Origin: Rhizobium leguminosarum bv. trifolii WSM1325 | Lineage (GTDB): Bacteria > Pseudomonadota > Alphaproteobacteria > Rhizobiales > Rhizobiaceae | Reading direction: 5' to 3' | Assembly: GCA_000023185.1 (NCBI GenBank) | Contig: CP001626.1 | Span: 62,001-126,000, forward strand | Length of the DNA stretch: 64,000 bases | Part shown: piece after piece, positions 9,389 to 20,002 of the stretch | Position numbering within the stretch: the first letter of the stretch is position 1 | How the letters are laid out: each line of letters opens with the position of its first letter | Notes under the pieces: model-generated | What the model saw: the letters and a program-made list of their open reading frames with translations, nothing else | Told to the model about the DNA's origin: nothing | Databases searched by the model: none | Made by a program: the position numbers and the translations under genes

Positions 9389-12300
9389 CTAGTGGTTTGC
9401 TGCCGTCACGCGTTGCATGGCTTTGGTCGTTTCCGTCCAGGCCGGCTTGTCGGGGGCGAAGCGCGCTCTCAGATAATCGGCGAGATCCTTGATCTGGCCG
9501 TCGTTCAGCGTCTGGCGGAAAGCCGGCATCGACATCACCTCCGGGGCTTGGCGGCCGGTCGTCTGCGCAAGGATTGCCGGCGCCTCGACACCGTTCAGGA
9601 TTGCCTGGATGAGATTGTCAGGGGTCGCCGCATGAAGGTTGCTGTTGAGCGCCAGCGACGACAGGATCGTGTTTCCAGTGTGGCATGTGGCGCAGGCGCC
9701 ACTAAACAGCCGCTCGCCCTTCGGCGAAATCCGCGCGGCGGAAGCCTTGGCCGCTTCACTCGCGGCAATGGCCGCCTCGCTCTGCGCCTTGCTATCGGCG
9801 GGGGCCTCGTTGAGGCTTGCGAGATATGTGGCCATAGCGCGGATATCGCTATCCGGAAGCGGCTGCATGACTTCGACGACATGCGCCATCGGGCCGGCGG
9901 CACTGCCGTGATCGCGCGAATGTCCGGTGCGCAGATAGTCATAGAAGGCGTCTGCCGTCCAGCCGACCGGGCCCTTGGCGAACGCATTCAGGGCCGGCGC
10001 CTCCCAGCCATCGGCAAAGCCGCCGGAAAGCCGGGCGCTGCCGCTCTTTTCCGCGCCGAGCACATTGCGCTCGGTGTGGCAGGCCGAACAGTGGCCCAAG
10101 GTCTCGACGAGATAGGCGCCCCTGTTCCACTGCGCATCGCGGGTCTCGACATATTTGAACGGCTGCGCCTTCAGGAACAGCGCGTTCCAGCCCGCCATCA
10201 TCGCGCGGATGCTGTAGGGGAATTTGAGCTTCGTCTCAGGCGCCCTTTCGGCGACCGGCGCCTGCGTCATCATGTAGGCGTAGAGCGCCTGAAGATCGGC
10301 ATCCTCGGCGCCCGCGAACGAGGTGTAGGGGTGCGCGGGATAGAGGTGATGGCCGTCGCGGCTGATGCCCTCGCGCATGGCACGTTCGAAGGCCGGGTAG
10401 GACCAGGCGCCGATGCCGCTTTGGGCATCGGGCGTGATGTTGGTGGCATAAACTGCGCCGAATGGCGTGTCGAAGCGCCGGCCACCGGCAAAGGGCGTTC
10501 CGTCGTTTCCGACATGGCAGACATTGCAGGCGCCGGCCGCCGCCGCCAGCCGGCCGCGCTCGATGGTGGCGGCGCTGTAGACATTGGCGTCCGGCTGCTG
10601 GATGGTGCCGATCGCCGGGCGCCATGGCGATGCCATGGTCACGATACCGGACAGAGCGGCGACGGCACCGATCACCGACAGGCCGACGTTCCACCACCTC
10701 CGCTTTTTCGCGACCGGGGTGGCCGGCCTTTCGCCCGTCTTGCCGTTCAGCGCGGCAAGGACCAGTTCCGGCGTCAGCGGCAGTTCGCGGAAACGAATGC
10801 CGGTGGCATCGTAGACGGCATTGGCGATGGCCGAGGCGCTGGGAACGGAGGCGGACTCTCCGACACCGAGCGGCGGCTCGTCCTGCCGCGGCACCATCAG
10901 CACGTCGATATCAGGTACCTCGGGGAAGGTGATCAGCGGATAGCCGCCCCATTCCTTCGACTGCACCGCGGTCGAGGAAAATTCGACCTTTTCCTTCAGC
11001 ACCCGGCTGGTGGACTGAATGATGTTGCCGTGGATCTGGTGACGCACGCCGTCGGGATTGATCATCATTCCCGAGTCCTGCGCGCATGTCACCTTCGTAA
11101 CCGCGATCTCGCCGGTCTTCTTGTTGACGGCGACATCGGCAACCCATGCCGCCCAGGCGGCGGCCTTGCCCGGAAACGGCCCGTGGACGTAGACGGCATA
11201 GGCAAATCCACGGCCGTAGAGCAGATCGCCTTCGCCGCTGAGCGTGCCCCATGTCGTATGCGGCACCCACTTCGCCCGTTCGGCCAGCGCGTTCACCAGG
11301 TCGACGGCGCGTGGGTCGTGGAGATAACGGAGCCGGTACTCGACCGGATCGACGCCGGCGGCGGCGGCCAGCTCGTCGACGTAGCATTCGTGGGCGAAGG
11401 TATTCGGCATCGCCGACACGCCACGGAACCAGGAGGCGCGTGCGATCGGCGGCATGTCGTGCACGGTTACGCGCAGGTTGCCGTAGGCATAGGGTGGGAT
11501 GGCGGTACGATCGCCCATCTGCACGACGTCGGAAACGGGCGGCAGCTTGCCGGTGAGGATCAGGGGAAGGGTTGGCGCCAGATTGGAGGGATAGCGCGTT
11601 TCGAAATCATAGGCGGACGGACCGCCCTCCAGGTCGAGACCGCCGCGCACATCCATGATCTGGGCGGCGCCCTTCGGCTCCCAGGCATGTTCCTGTTCGC
11701 GCGTCAGCTGGACCCGGACGGGTGCCTTGACGGCCCGCGACAGCAGCGCCGCGTCGGCTGTTACGTCATCGGCGCAGTTGCGGCCGTAACAGCCGGCCGC
11801 CTCCAGCCGCTCGACCCTGATCTGCTCTTCCGGCAAGTCGAGCAGCAGCGCCAGATCGCGGCGCATGGGATAAGGGTTCTGGGTTCCCGACCAGACGGTC
11901 AGCCCGGCGTCATTGTAATCGGCCACCGCGCAGGACGGGCCGATCGAACCGTGCATCTGGTAAGGCCAGACATAGGTGCGGTTCATCGGCTGGGCGCTGC
12001 CGGCCAATGCCATGTCGACATTGCCGCGATCGGCAAGCTTGCGTGGCGTCGACGGATTGGCACGCAGCGCCTTCTCCGGCATGTTCAGATCCGGCCACTC
12101 GGGCGGCGCGCGCCACACGACCTTCAGGCTCCCGGACGCCTCGATGGCGATTTCCTCGCGGGTCGCGACAACACCGACGAAATCACCGATGGCGACGACG
12201 CCGACCAGCCCGTCGATATGCGCGACCGAGGTCTCGTCGATCGAGATCAAGCTGTTTCCGACATGCTCGCCGTGATCGAATCCGGCATATGGCGGGCGAA

Positions 12301-12928
12301 TAACGCGGCCGTGCAGCATGCCAGGCACGCGCACATCGTGGACATAGGTCCAGCGCCCGGTTGCCTTCTCGGGAATATCGACGCGCGGGCGCGACGAGCC
12401 AACCAGTTTATAGTCCGACGCCGGCTTCAGCGCCGCATTACTGTCGATCGACAGCCTGACATGGCTGCCGACGACAACATCGCCGAAGTTCAGCTGCCAG
12501 TTCTCGCCGCCGTCGGCACGGATGATGCCGTCCTCCAGCCGCAGCCGCTCAATCGGCACGCCGACCTTCTCGGCGGCCTTGACGAGCAGATGGTGGCGGG
12601 CGGTGGCGGCGGCCTGGCGCAGCGGTATCGCGGTGATCTGGATGGTTTCGCTGGCAATGGTCGCGCCCTGATTGGGCGCGGCGGTCGTCGTGCCGAGCAC
12701 CATGTCCACCTGTTCGAACGGCACGCTGAGCTCTTCGGCGACGATTTGCGCCAGCGAGGTGCGGATGCCTGTCCCGAGATCGACGTGGCCGTTGAACGCT
12801 GTCACCCGGCTATCGGCCCCTACAGCGATATAAAGCTCGGCGGCGTCGCCCATCGACGCGTCATTGACAATGAGAAGCGTGCTCGCGGCTGCCATGTAGG
12901 CGGACTTGGGTGCTTCGCGGTGGTTCAT
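9389..12928 (-). CDS. nicB: Nicotinate dehydrogenase large subunit: molybdopterin domain fused to three-haem cytochrome c
   Basis: This 1179-residue protein hydroxylates nicotinate at C6 together with NicA, passing electrons to the respiratory chain. Residues 1-740 are a xanthine-dehydrogenase-type molybdenum cofactor domain (FNGHVDLGTGIRTSLAQIVAEEL at the start, PPLGVGESASVPSASAIANA near the end). One membrane segment follows near residue 755 (VGLSVIGAVAALSGIVTM). Then come three c-type haem sites, CNVCH, CSACH and CATCH. Length and order match Pseudomonas putida NicB. The ATG overlaps the nicA stop as ATGA. Downstream, its stop codon sits in the ribosome binding site of a glycosidase gene, an unusual partner for this enzyme. 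Confidence 0.93.
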   Translation of the reverse strand: MNHREAPKSAYMAAASTLLIVNDASMGDAAELYIAVGADSRVTAFNGHVDLGTGIRTSLAQIVAEELSVPFEQVDMVLGTTTAAPNQGATIASETIQITAIPLRQAAATARHHLLVKAAEKVGVPIERLRLEDGIIRADGGENWQLNFGDVVVGSHVRLSIDSNAALKPASDYKLVGSSRPRVDIPEKATGRWTYVHDVRVPGMLHGRVIRPPYAGFDHGEHVGNSLISIDETSVAHIDGLVGVVAIGDFVGVVATREEIAIEASGSLKVVWRAPPEWPDLNMPEKALRANPSTPRKLADRGNVDMALAGSAQPMNRTYVWPYQMHGSIGPSCAVADYNDAGLTVWSGTQNPYPMRRDLALLLDLPEEQIRVERLEAAGCYGRNCADDVTADAALLSRAVKAPVRVQLTREQEHAWEPKGAAQIMDVRGGLDLEGGPSAYDFETRYPSNLAPTLPLILTGKLPPVSDVVQMGDRTAIPPYAYGNLRVTVHDMPPIARASWFRGVSAMPNTFAHECYVDELAAAAGVDPVEYRLRYLHDPRAVDLVNALAERAKWVPHTTWGTLSGEGDLLYGRGFAYAVYVHGPFPGKAAAWAAWVADVAVNKKTGEIAVTKVTCAQDSGMMINPDGVRHQIHGNIIQSTSRVLKEKVEFSSTAVQSKEWGGYPLITFPEVPDIDVLMVPRQDEPPLGVGESASVPSASAIANAVYDATGIRFRELPLTPELVLAALNGKTGERPATPVAKKRRWWNVGLSVIGAVAALSGIVTMASPWRPAIGTIQQPDANVYSAATIERGRLAAAAGACNVCHVGNDGTPFAGGRRFDTPFGAVYATNITPDAQSGIGAWSYPAFERAMREGISRDGHHLYPAHPYTSFAGAEDADLQALYAYMMTQAPVAERAPETKLKFPYSIRAMMAGWNALFLKAQPFKYVETRDAQWNRGAYLVETLGHCSACHTERNVLGAEKSGSARLSGGFADGWEAPALNAFAKGPVGWTADAFYDYLRTGHSRDHGSAAGPMAHVVEVMQPLPDSDIRAMATYLASLNEAPADSKAQSEAAIAASEAAKASAARISPKGERLFSGACATCHTGNTILSSLALNSNLHAATPDNLIQAILNGVEAPAILAQTTGRQAPEVMSMPAFRQTLNDGQIKDLADYLRARFAPDKPAWTETTKAMQRVTAANH

Positions 12929-13449
12929 CGCGAAGCCTCCGTCATGTCGTCGGTCATCGCGTCGACTGGCCGGCCGGCTTTGGTAAGGGTTACGGCGCGC
13001 CGCACAGCGGCCAGTATCTCAACATGCGTTCCGCACCGGCAGAGATGGTGCCGCAGAGCATCGCGAATATCGCTCTCGTCGGGATCCGTATTTCGCTGAA
13101 GCAGTCCAACCGTGGCGATGATCATGCCGTTAAGGCAATAACCGCATTGCGCCGCCGCCTCTTCGATGAAAGCCTGCTGTACCGGGTGCAGAAGCCCATC
13201 CACGGCCAGCCCCTCGAGCGTGATCACGCGTCGTTTGCCGATCGCGCCAAGCGGCACAGTACAAGACCGCACCGGACGGCCGTCAACCAGAACCGCGCAG
13301 GCGCCGCATTCGCCCAGGCCACAGCCATATTTCGGTCCATTCAGGCACAGGTCGTTACGCAAGATGTAAAGAAGCGGTGTTTCCGGTTTCGCGCTAACGC
13401 GCCAAAGAGCGTCGTTGACATTCAGTGAAACGGAAACGGGAGGCTTCAC
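12925..13449 (-). CDS. nicA: Nicotinate dehydrogenase small subunit, 2Fe-2S
   Basis: The iron-sulfur subunit of nicotinate dehydrogenase. It carries the plant-type cluster motif CGLGECGACAVLVDG and the second cluster motif QCGYCLNGMI plus CRCGTH, as in all small subunits of the xanthine dehydrogenase family. I choose the GTG at 13449 as start because GGAGGAG lies five bases before it; an ATG at 13473 would add eight residues. It is the first gene of the minus-strand unit, divergent from nicC. The 352-base gap between them contains two palindromic operators. Confidence 0.93.
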   Translation of the reverse strand: MKPPVSVSLNVNDALWRVSAKPETPLLYILRNDLCLNGPKYGCGLGECGACAVLVDGRPVRSCTVPLGAIGKRRVITLEGLAVDGLLHPVQQAFIEEAAAQCGYCLNGMIIATVGLLQRNTDPDESDIRDALRHHLCRCGTHVEILAAVRRAVTLTKAGRPVDAMTDDMTEASR

Positions 13450-13597
13450 GGGAACTCCTCCAGCATCGCGCAAATAGCCAGGCCTTTTGCTACTGGACGG
13501 ATCGCTATACGGCGGGCGCCTTGGCGGCGCGTGCGCATCATAACGATGCGACTGTCACCGACATCACGCATCTACTGCCCCTCATTTTTATATAAAT

Positions 13598-13609
13598 AGC
13601 GTATACGCT
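13598..13609. promoter_or_regulatory. Candidate NicR operator 1, AGCGTATACGCT
   Basis: A perfect 12-bp palindrome in the nicA-nicC intergenic region, about 150 bp upstream of nicA and preceded by the AT-rich TTTTTATATAAAT. The identical 12-mer recurs at 13727. A MarR-family repressor gene (nicR) closes the divergent operon, and MarR dimers bind such palindromes. In Pseudomonas, NicR represses nic genes until 6-hydroxynicotinate appears; the site assignment here is inference. Confidence 0.6.
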
Positions 13610-13726
13610 TCATATGGAGAGCTGGCAAGTCGAATTTCGTTGTTGCAAACGTCGAAAAACGCGTTACGCTGGGGTATCCATCTAAACCAGTCGGCCACGA
13701 ATGCTTGTCTCGCTGTTGCATTTTAA

Positions 13727-15732
<2,006 letters not shown>

Positions 15733-15738
15733 ACGCCA

Positions 15739-15766
15739 ATGGCGGGTCTTTGGCCCGCCATTTTTA
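15739..15766 (+). terminator. Intrinsic terminator between nicD and nicE
   Basis: The arms ATGGCGGG (15739-15746) and CCCGCCAT (15754-15761) form a perfect 8-bp stem with a 7-base loop and are followed by a run of T. It starts seven bases after the nicD stop. Being inside the nic gene series, it should reduce read-through into nicEFX or mark a separate promoter for nicE. Confidence 0.8.
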
Positions 15767-15821
15767 TTGCCGCAGCGAGAGCGCCCAATGTGCGCCCGCT
15801 CACTCATCAAAGGAGCCGTCC

Positions 15822-16574
15822 GTGCAGAAACCCTATCGTATCGGCCAGATCGTGCCGAGTTCCAACACAACGATGGAGACGGAAATTCCGGCGATGCTGA
15901 TGGCTCGCCAGTTGATCCGCCCGGAGCGCTTCACCTTCCATTCCAGCCGCATGCGCATGAAGAAGGTGGTCAAGGAAGAACTGGCCGCCATGGACGCCGA
16001 ATCCGATCGGTGCGCCATCGAACTGTCCGATGCCCGCGTCGACGTGCTGGGATATGCCTGCCTCGTCGCCATCATGGCGATGGGCCTCGGCTACCATCGC
16101 CAGTCGGAAAAGCGCCTGACCGGCCGCACGCAGGAAAACGACACGAACATCCCGGTCGTCACCAGCGCCGGCGCGCTGATCGAGGGCCTGAAGGTGATGA
16201 AGGCGAAGAAGATCGCCGTCGTCGCGCCCTATATGAAGCCGCTGACCGAACTCGTTGTGAACTATATTCGCGAGGAAGGCTTCGAAGTGATGGATTGGCG
16301 GGCGCTTGAAATTCCCGACAATCTGGATGTTGCCCGCCACGATCCGGAAAACTTGCCGGCCATCGTCCAGACGCTCGATCTTTCCGATGTCGATGTCATC
16401 GTGCTTTCGGCCTGCGTGCAGATGCCGTCGCTGCCCGTCATCGCCAAGGTCGAGGCCATGACCGGCAAACCTGTGCTCACCGCTGCCGTGGCTACCACCT
16501 ATTGCATGCTGAAATCACTGGGACTGGAAGCCGTCGTGCCGGGTGCCGGCGCGCTCCTGTCCGGCGCTTATTGA
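15822..16574 (+). CDS. nicE: Maleate cis-trans isomerase
   Basis: Converts maleate to fumarate, the last step of the nicotinate route. The start is GTG 15822: AAAGGAG lies 7 bases upstream, and the resulting N-terminus (QKPYRIGQIVPSSNTTMETE) begins as in known NicE proteins with a total of 250 residues, the family length. The Asp/Glu racemase-fold catalytic cysteines are Cys80 (GYACLVAIMAMG) and Cys198 (LSACVQMPS). An upstream in-frame ATG at 15678 falls inside nicD and across the terminator and is rejected. The terminator before it suggests weaker or separate expression from nicCD. Confidence 0.94.
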   Translation: MQKPYRIGQIVPSSNTTMETEIPAMLMARQLIRPERFTFHSSRMRMKKVVKEELAAMDAESDRCAIELSDARVDVLGYACLVAIMAMGLGYHRQSEKRLTGRTQENDTNIPVVTSAGALIEGLKVMKAKKIAVVAPYMKPLTELVVNYIREEGFEVMDWRALEIPDNLDVARHDPENLPAIVQTLDLSDVDVIVLSACVQMPSLPVIAKVEAMTGKPVLTAAVATTYCMLKSLGLEAVVPGAGALLSGAY

Positions 16575-16632
16575 ACCTGAAGTTTTTGTCGTTTCCGGCC
16601 GCATTGCGGCGGAGGGAAACAAGGAGTGCCCG

Positions 16633-17274
16633 ATGCAGAGTGCTGAAACCAACTATCAGGGCGTTTGGGGCAACCGCATCGGTTTCGGCCAGCGGCCGGC
16701 TCTTCTGGTGATCGACTTCCTCAAGGCTTACACGGTGGAAGGCGCGCCGCTCTATGCGCCGGGTGTCGTCGATGCCGTCGCACAAACACCGGCACTTCTG
16801 GCTGCGGCGCGCACCGCAGGCATTCCCCTCATCCACACCCGCATTCTCTATCTCGCCGAGAACTGCGCCGATGGCGGCATGTGGGTGAAGAAGGCTCCGG
16901 TCATGAAGGCCATGGTCGAGGGCAACGTGCTGGCCGAATTCTGCGATGGCGTCGAGCCGGAAAAGGGCGAGCTGGTCATCGTCAAGCAATATGCCAGCGC
17001 CTTTTTCGGCACCAGCCTCGCCTCTCTACTTCACACGCAAGGTATCGATACCGTCGTTCTTGCCGGATGCTCGACAAGCGGCTGCATTCGCGCAAGTGCG
17101 GTGGATGCCGTCCAGCACGGGTTCCGGACCATCGTCGTGCGCGATTGCGTCGGCGACCGGCACCCCGATCCGCACAATGCCAACCTCTTCGATATCGACA
17201 GCAAGTATGGCGATGTCGTTTCGAGGGAGGATGCCATTGCCGAAATCGCCAAGATCAAGTCCGACTGTCCGTAA
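16633..17274 (+). CDS. nicF: Maleamate amidohydrolase
   Basis: An isochorismatase-superfamily hydrolase of 213 residues that deaminates maleamate to maleate and ammonia. The catalytic triad is visible as Asp28 (VIDFLKAY), Lys118 (VIVKQYASAF) and Cys151 (GCSTSGCIRA), matching characterised NicF enzymes. The ATG at 16633 is preceded by AAGGAG; the in-frame ATG at 16543 would overlap nicE and adds unrelated residues. It lies 58 bases after nicE and 45 before nicX in the same direction. Confidence 0.94.
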   Translation: MQSAETNYQGVWGNRIGFGQRPALLVIDFLKAYTVEGAPLYAPGVVDAVAQTPALLAAARTAGIPLIHTRILYLAENCADGGMWVKKAPVMKAMVEGNVLAEFCDGVEPEKGELVIVKQYASAFFGTSLASLLHTQGIDTVVLAGCSTSGCIRASAVDAVQHGFRTIVVRDCVGDRHPDPHNANLFDIDSKYGDVVSREDAIAEIAKIKSDCP

Positions 17275-17319
17275 CTTTGCAAAAACAGCCAAGCCTTCAC
17301 GTAAGATAGGGGAACGAGC

Positions 17320-18354
17320 ATGGATCAATTCAGCTTCACCGAAATCTGCCTGCATCAGTTGAAGATGTCGGGCGTCCACGAGGGCGAAAAACTCATCGTC
17401 CTGACCCAGGGCAACGAGCGCCTCGATTATGCCGACGCCTTCATGGCGGCGGGCATGCGTCTTGGGGCCAAGATGTATCACATGCGTTTACCGCCGGTGC
17501 CACCGGCGGGTGCATGGGCCGTCGGCCAGACAGGCCTAGCGGCCATGCCTGACGCGGTCGAGGCCCTGAAGGCCGCCGACATGCTGATCGATTGCATCTT
17601 CCTGCTCTTCAGCCCGGAACAGATGGCGATCCAGGCGGCCGGAACGCGCATCCTGACCGCCGTCGAACCGCCGGAAATTCTTGCCCGCATGTTGCCGACA
17701 AAGGAACTGCGCGAGCGCGTCGAATTTGCAGGAGACCTGCTGTCCAAGGCGAAGGTGATGCGGATCACCTCGGACCATGGCACGGATGTCACCTACAAGC
17801 TCAACACCTATCCGGCCGTCACGGAATATGCGTGCACGGACGAACCGGGCCGCTGGGATCATTGGCCATCCGGCTTTGTCTTCACCGGTGGTGACGATGA
17901 CGGCGTCGACGGTACGATCGTCGTTGCTCCGGGCGATATTCTGCTGCCGCAGAACATCTACGTGCGCGATCCGATCTACTACACCATTGAAAACGGTTGG
18001 ATCACCGACATTCGCGGTGGCCTCGACGCCGAGCTAGTCAAATCCTACATGGACGGTTTCAACGATCCGCGTGGCATGGGCATGAGCCATGTCGGCTGGG
18101 GTCTTAATCAAAACGCCAAGTGGCATCGCATGGTGCCCGGCGAATTTCCGGGCGGCATGGGCATGGAGGCCCGCTCGTTCTACGGCAATGTCATGTTCTC
18201 GACCGGCCCGAACAATGAATTGGGCGGCCCGAACGACACGGCCTGCCATCTCGATATCCCGATGCGCAATTGCTCGCTCTTTCTCGACGATGAGCCGATG
18301 GTCCTGAACGGCGATATCGCCGTCAAGGAAATGAAGCACACCGTCAAATCGTAA
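17320..18354 (+). CDS. nicX: 2,5-dihydroxypyridine 5,6-dioxygenase
   Basis: A 344-residue non-haem Fe(II) extradiol-type dioxygenase that opens the ring of 2,5-dihydroxypyridine to N-formylmaleamate. The metal-binding region includes a His near residue 260 (MSHVGWGLN) and the HLD pair in TACHLDIPMRN near residue 308, corresponding to the two His and one Asp ligands known for P. putida NicX. The length is normal (NicX has 350). A hairpin without T-run follows, then nicR. Here nicX stands after nicF, whereas in P. putida nicX and nicR form their own unit. Confidence 0.94.
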   Translation: MDQFSFTEICLHQLKMSGVHEGEKLIVLTQGNERLDYADAFMAAGMRLGAKMYHMRLPPVPPAGAWAVGQTGLAAMPDAVEALKAADMLIDCIFLLFSPEQMAIQAAGTRILTAVEPPEILARMLPTKELRERVEFAGDLLSKAKVMRITSDHGTDVTYKLNTYPAVTEYACTDEPGRWDHWPSGFVFTGGDDDGVDGTIVVAPGDILLPQNIYVRDPIYYTIENGWITDIRGGLDAELVKSYMDGFNDPRGMGMSHVGWGLNQNAKWHRMVPGEFPGGMGMEARSFYGNVMFSTGPNNELGGPNDTACHLDIPMRNCSLFLDDEPMVLNGDIAVKEMKHTVKS

Positions 18355-18368
18355 TCGCAACCAACCTT

Positions 18369-18390
18369 CTTGGCGTGAAAACACGCCAAG
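18369..18390 (+). terminator. Hairpin between nicX and nicR
   Basis: The arms CTTGGCGTG and CACGCCAAG make a perfect 9-bp stem with a tetraloop AAAA, 15 bases after the nicX stop. No run of T follows, so it may be a weak terminator or an RNA-stabilising hairpin that lowers nicR relative to nicX. Confidence 0.5.
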
Positions 18391-18482
18391 CAGCCCGAGC
18401 CTCGTATGCCTTGACCGGTGAAACATGCTGTGGTGTTTCCTGCATGGACGCACTAGACGCCGCAACCGATGGACCCGCTAAC

Positions 18483-18965
18483 ATGACTGTCAAAGACATC
18501 GAACGCCCACGTGAAGCCGCGGTGTCTGAAACCGCCTATGATGTTACCGAGCAGGTGGGTCACTTGCTGCGCAAAGCCTATCAGCGGCATCTCTCGATCT
18601 TCCAGGCCAACGCCAGTGACCCAGACCTGACATCCGTCCAGTTCGTCACGCTCTGCGCGCTACACGATCTCGGACCGAGCTCTCAGGTCGAATTGGTGAA
18701 GGCCACGTCGGTCGATCAGGCGACCATCCGCGGGATCGTCGAGCGTCTGAAAGCACGTGGATTGATCGATCTGTCCAAAGACAAAGCCGACGCCCGCAAG
18801 GTTGTGATTTCTCTCCTGCCGAAGGGTGAGGCGCTGCTTCAGGACATGTATCCTCGCGCCTATCTCATCAGCGAGAAAACCATCTCTCCCCTCAATCCGG
18901 CCGAGAGAATTGCGCTGCTGTATCTTCTTCGCAAAATCGCGGACGATGAGGTTGGAGAGCGGTGA
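18483..18965 (+). CDS. nicR: MarR-family repressor of nic genes
   Basis: A 160-residue MarR-type regulator. The winged helix covers roughly residues 50-110 (LTSVQFVTLCALHDL, SSQVELVKATSVDQATIRGIVERLKARGLI, DARKVVISLLPKG), flanked by dimerisation helices. The ATG at 18483 begins MTVKDIE and suits the family length; in-frame ATGs at 18375 and 18444 would add up to 36 residues, the first starting inside the hairpin. Position at the end of the nic series and similarity of order to Pseudomonas point to NicR. The two AGCGTATACGCT palindromes between nicA and nicC are its likely targets, with 6-hydroxynicotinate as likely inducer. Confidence 0.85.
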   Translation: MTVKDIERPREAAVSETAYDVTEQVGHLLRKAYQRHLSIFQANASDPDLTSVQFVTLCALHDLGPSSQVELVKATSVDQATIRGIVERLKARGLIDLSKDKADARKVVISLLPKGEALLQDMYPRAYLISEKTISPLNPAERIALLYLLRKIADDEVGER

Positions 18966-19259
18966 CGAGATTGGCGCCCTGCCATGATGGCGTGTCGTGG
19001 AATATCGACCTCATGACCGGCATCGTCGTGGTTGACCTTCTTCGCAACTTTGATCTGGGGTACGGCGGCGGCCTTCAGTCACTGGGCTGCGCACGCGCCG
19101 CATCCCGGCCGATTTCGCCGTGATCAGAGGGATAAACAGCGCGGAATGAAGTCTTCCAAATGTAGTTAAGAATTTTCTAACATGAATTGCATGTCGCTCA
19201 GCTCCGCCGGGGAACAAGCGGAGGCGGGCGGCGTTCACCCGGCACACAAGGAGATTGCG

Positions 19260-19424
19260 ATGGCTCGATATCTCGGCTCTGCCCATGGACGCCCGCTACC
19301 ACCTACGCCCGATATTGCAACGCGCATCCGCACCAACCCGCGCGTCAAGGCGATCCTCTGGTCTATTATCATCTGCATGACGGTGCTGGTCGTCATAGCC
19401 CTGTTCTCATCCCATGTGCTCTGA
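19260..19424 (+). CDS. Small single-span membrane protein
   Basis: A 54-residue protein with a strong Shine-Dalgarno (AAGGAG, 6 bases before the ATG). The first 30 residues are soluble and proline-rich (GRPLPPTPDIATRIRTNPR). The rest is one hydrophobic helix (AILWSIIICMTVLVVIALF) ending near the C-terminus. Earlier in-frame ATGs (19182, 19191) lack a ribosome binding site. Function not recognised; its end overlaps the next small gene by 11 bases. Confidence 0.55.
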   Translation: MARYLGSAHGRPLPPTPDIATRIRTNPRVKAILWSIIICMTVLVVIALFSSHVL

Positions 19425-19635
19425 GCACCATTCGCATCGCAGTGGCGTCGCGAGTGGCGACCGTTATCGGGTCGAGCCCGATGGCGGCTCTTGGACAGTT
19501 ATGGACACCCTGACAGGACTTCCGGCCGCCACGAACGGCAAGGATCTGGTGCAACTTCGAAAGCGGGACGCAGATGAAATCGCCGAGGAGCTGAACGGTT
19601 GCGAGCGTCGCGGGACTGCCAGTCCCTTGCTCTAA
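19414..19635 (+). CDS. Small hypothetical protein, possible partner of the preceding gene
   Basis: A 73-residue soluble protein. The middle reads YRVEPDGGSWTVMDTLTGLP followed by KDLVQLRKRDADEIAEELNG, a pattern seen in short rhizobial proteins of unknown function (a W-x-V-x-D turn, then a DADE-A-LN helix). It overlaps the stop of the small membrane protein gene. Coding is plausible but not certain; no function can be given. Confidence 0.45.
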   Translation: MCSEHHSHRSGVASGDRYRVEPDGGSWTVMDTLTGLPAATNGKDLVQLRKRDADEIAEELNGCERRGTASPLL

Positions 19636-20002
19636 GAGACCGCGATCAGATTGCCGCGAGCTATTGTTGTCGGTCGAGCACATTTCGTCGTACCGTCAAC
19701 CTACTCATTTTCAGCATTGGTGCCACGATCCCGTCATGGATGCCAAGCGCCCACCGAATGATGAAGACTGCCGTGAGTGCCAATAATGCCCAATTCGATC
19801 TCGCGCCGCTCTTCGGAGCGGGATGATGCTGGCCTTGGTAGTAGGTGTCTCTTAGTGATCTGCCCATCCCTTTGACCACGGGGGCGAGTCCGGTGTCCAC
19901 AAATCAGGGGGGTGGGGTTTTAAAGTGTGGAATCGAGAAGCTTTGGTTAGCGCGTTGGTCAGTAAATCGACAACATTGTCGCGGGGCGAGAAGTGCCCCT
20001 GT
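19636..20002. other. Intergenic stretch without a convincing gene
   Basis: The stretch runs from the small genes to the convergent MFS gene. A minus-strand frame at 19661-19900 could give 79 residues with one hydrophobic segment (NWALLALTAVFIIRWALG), but it has no clear ribosome binding site and no family I recognise. The rest is unremarkable apart from a G-rich tract near 19905-19920. Confidence 0.4.

Noticed and set aside
9392..13099. A 1235-codon open frame antisense to nicB
   Set aside because: It is the mirror frame of a high-GC gene; its product is low-complexity and Arg/Gly/His-rich with no family, while nicB has all expected cofactor motifs.
19661..19900. A 79-codon minus-strand frame with one hydrophobic stretch
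   Set aside because: No ribosome binding site and no recognised family; too weak to call.
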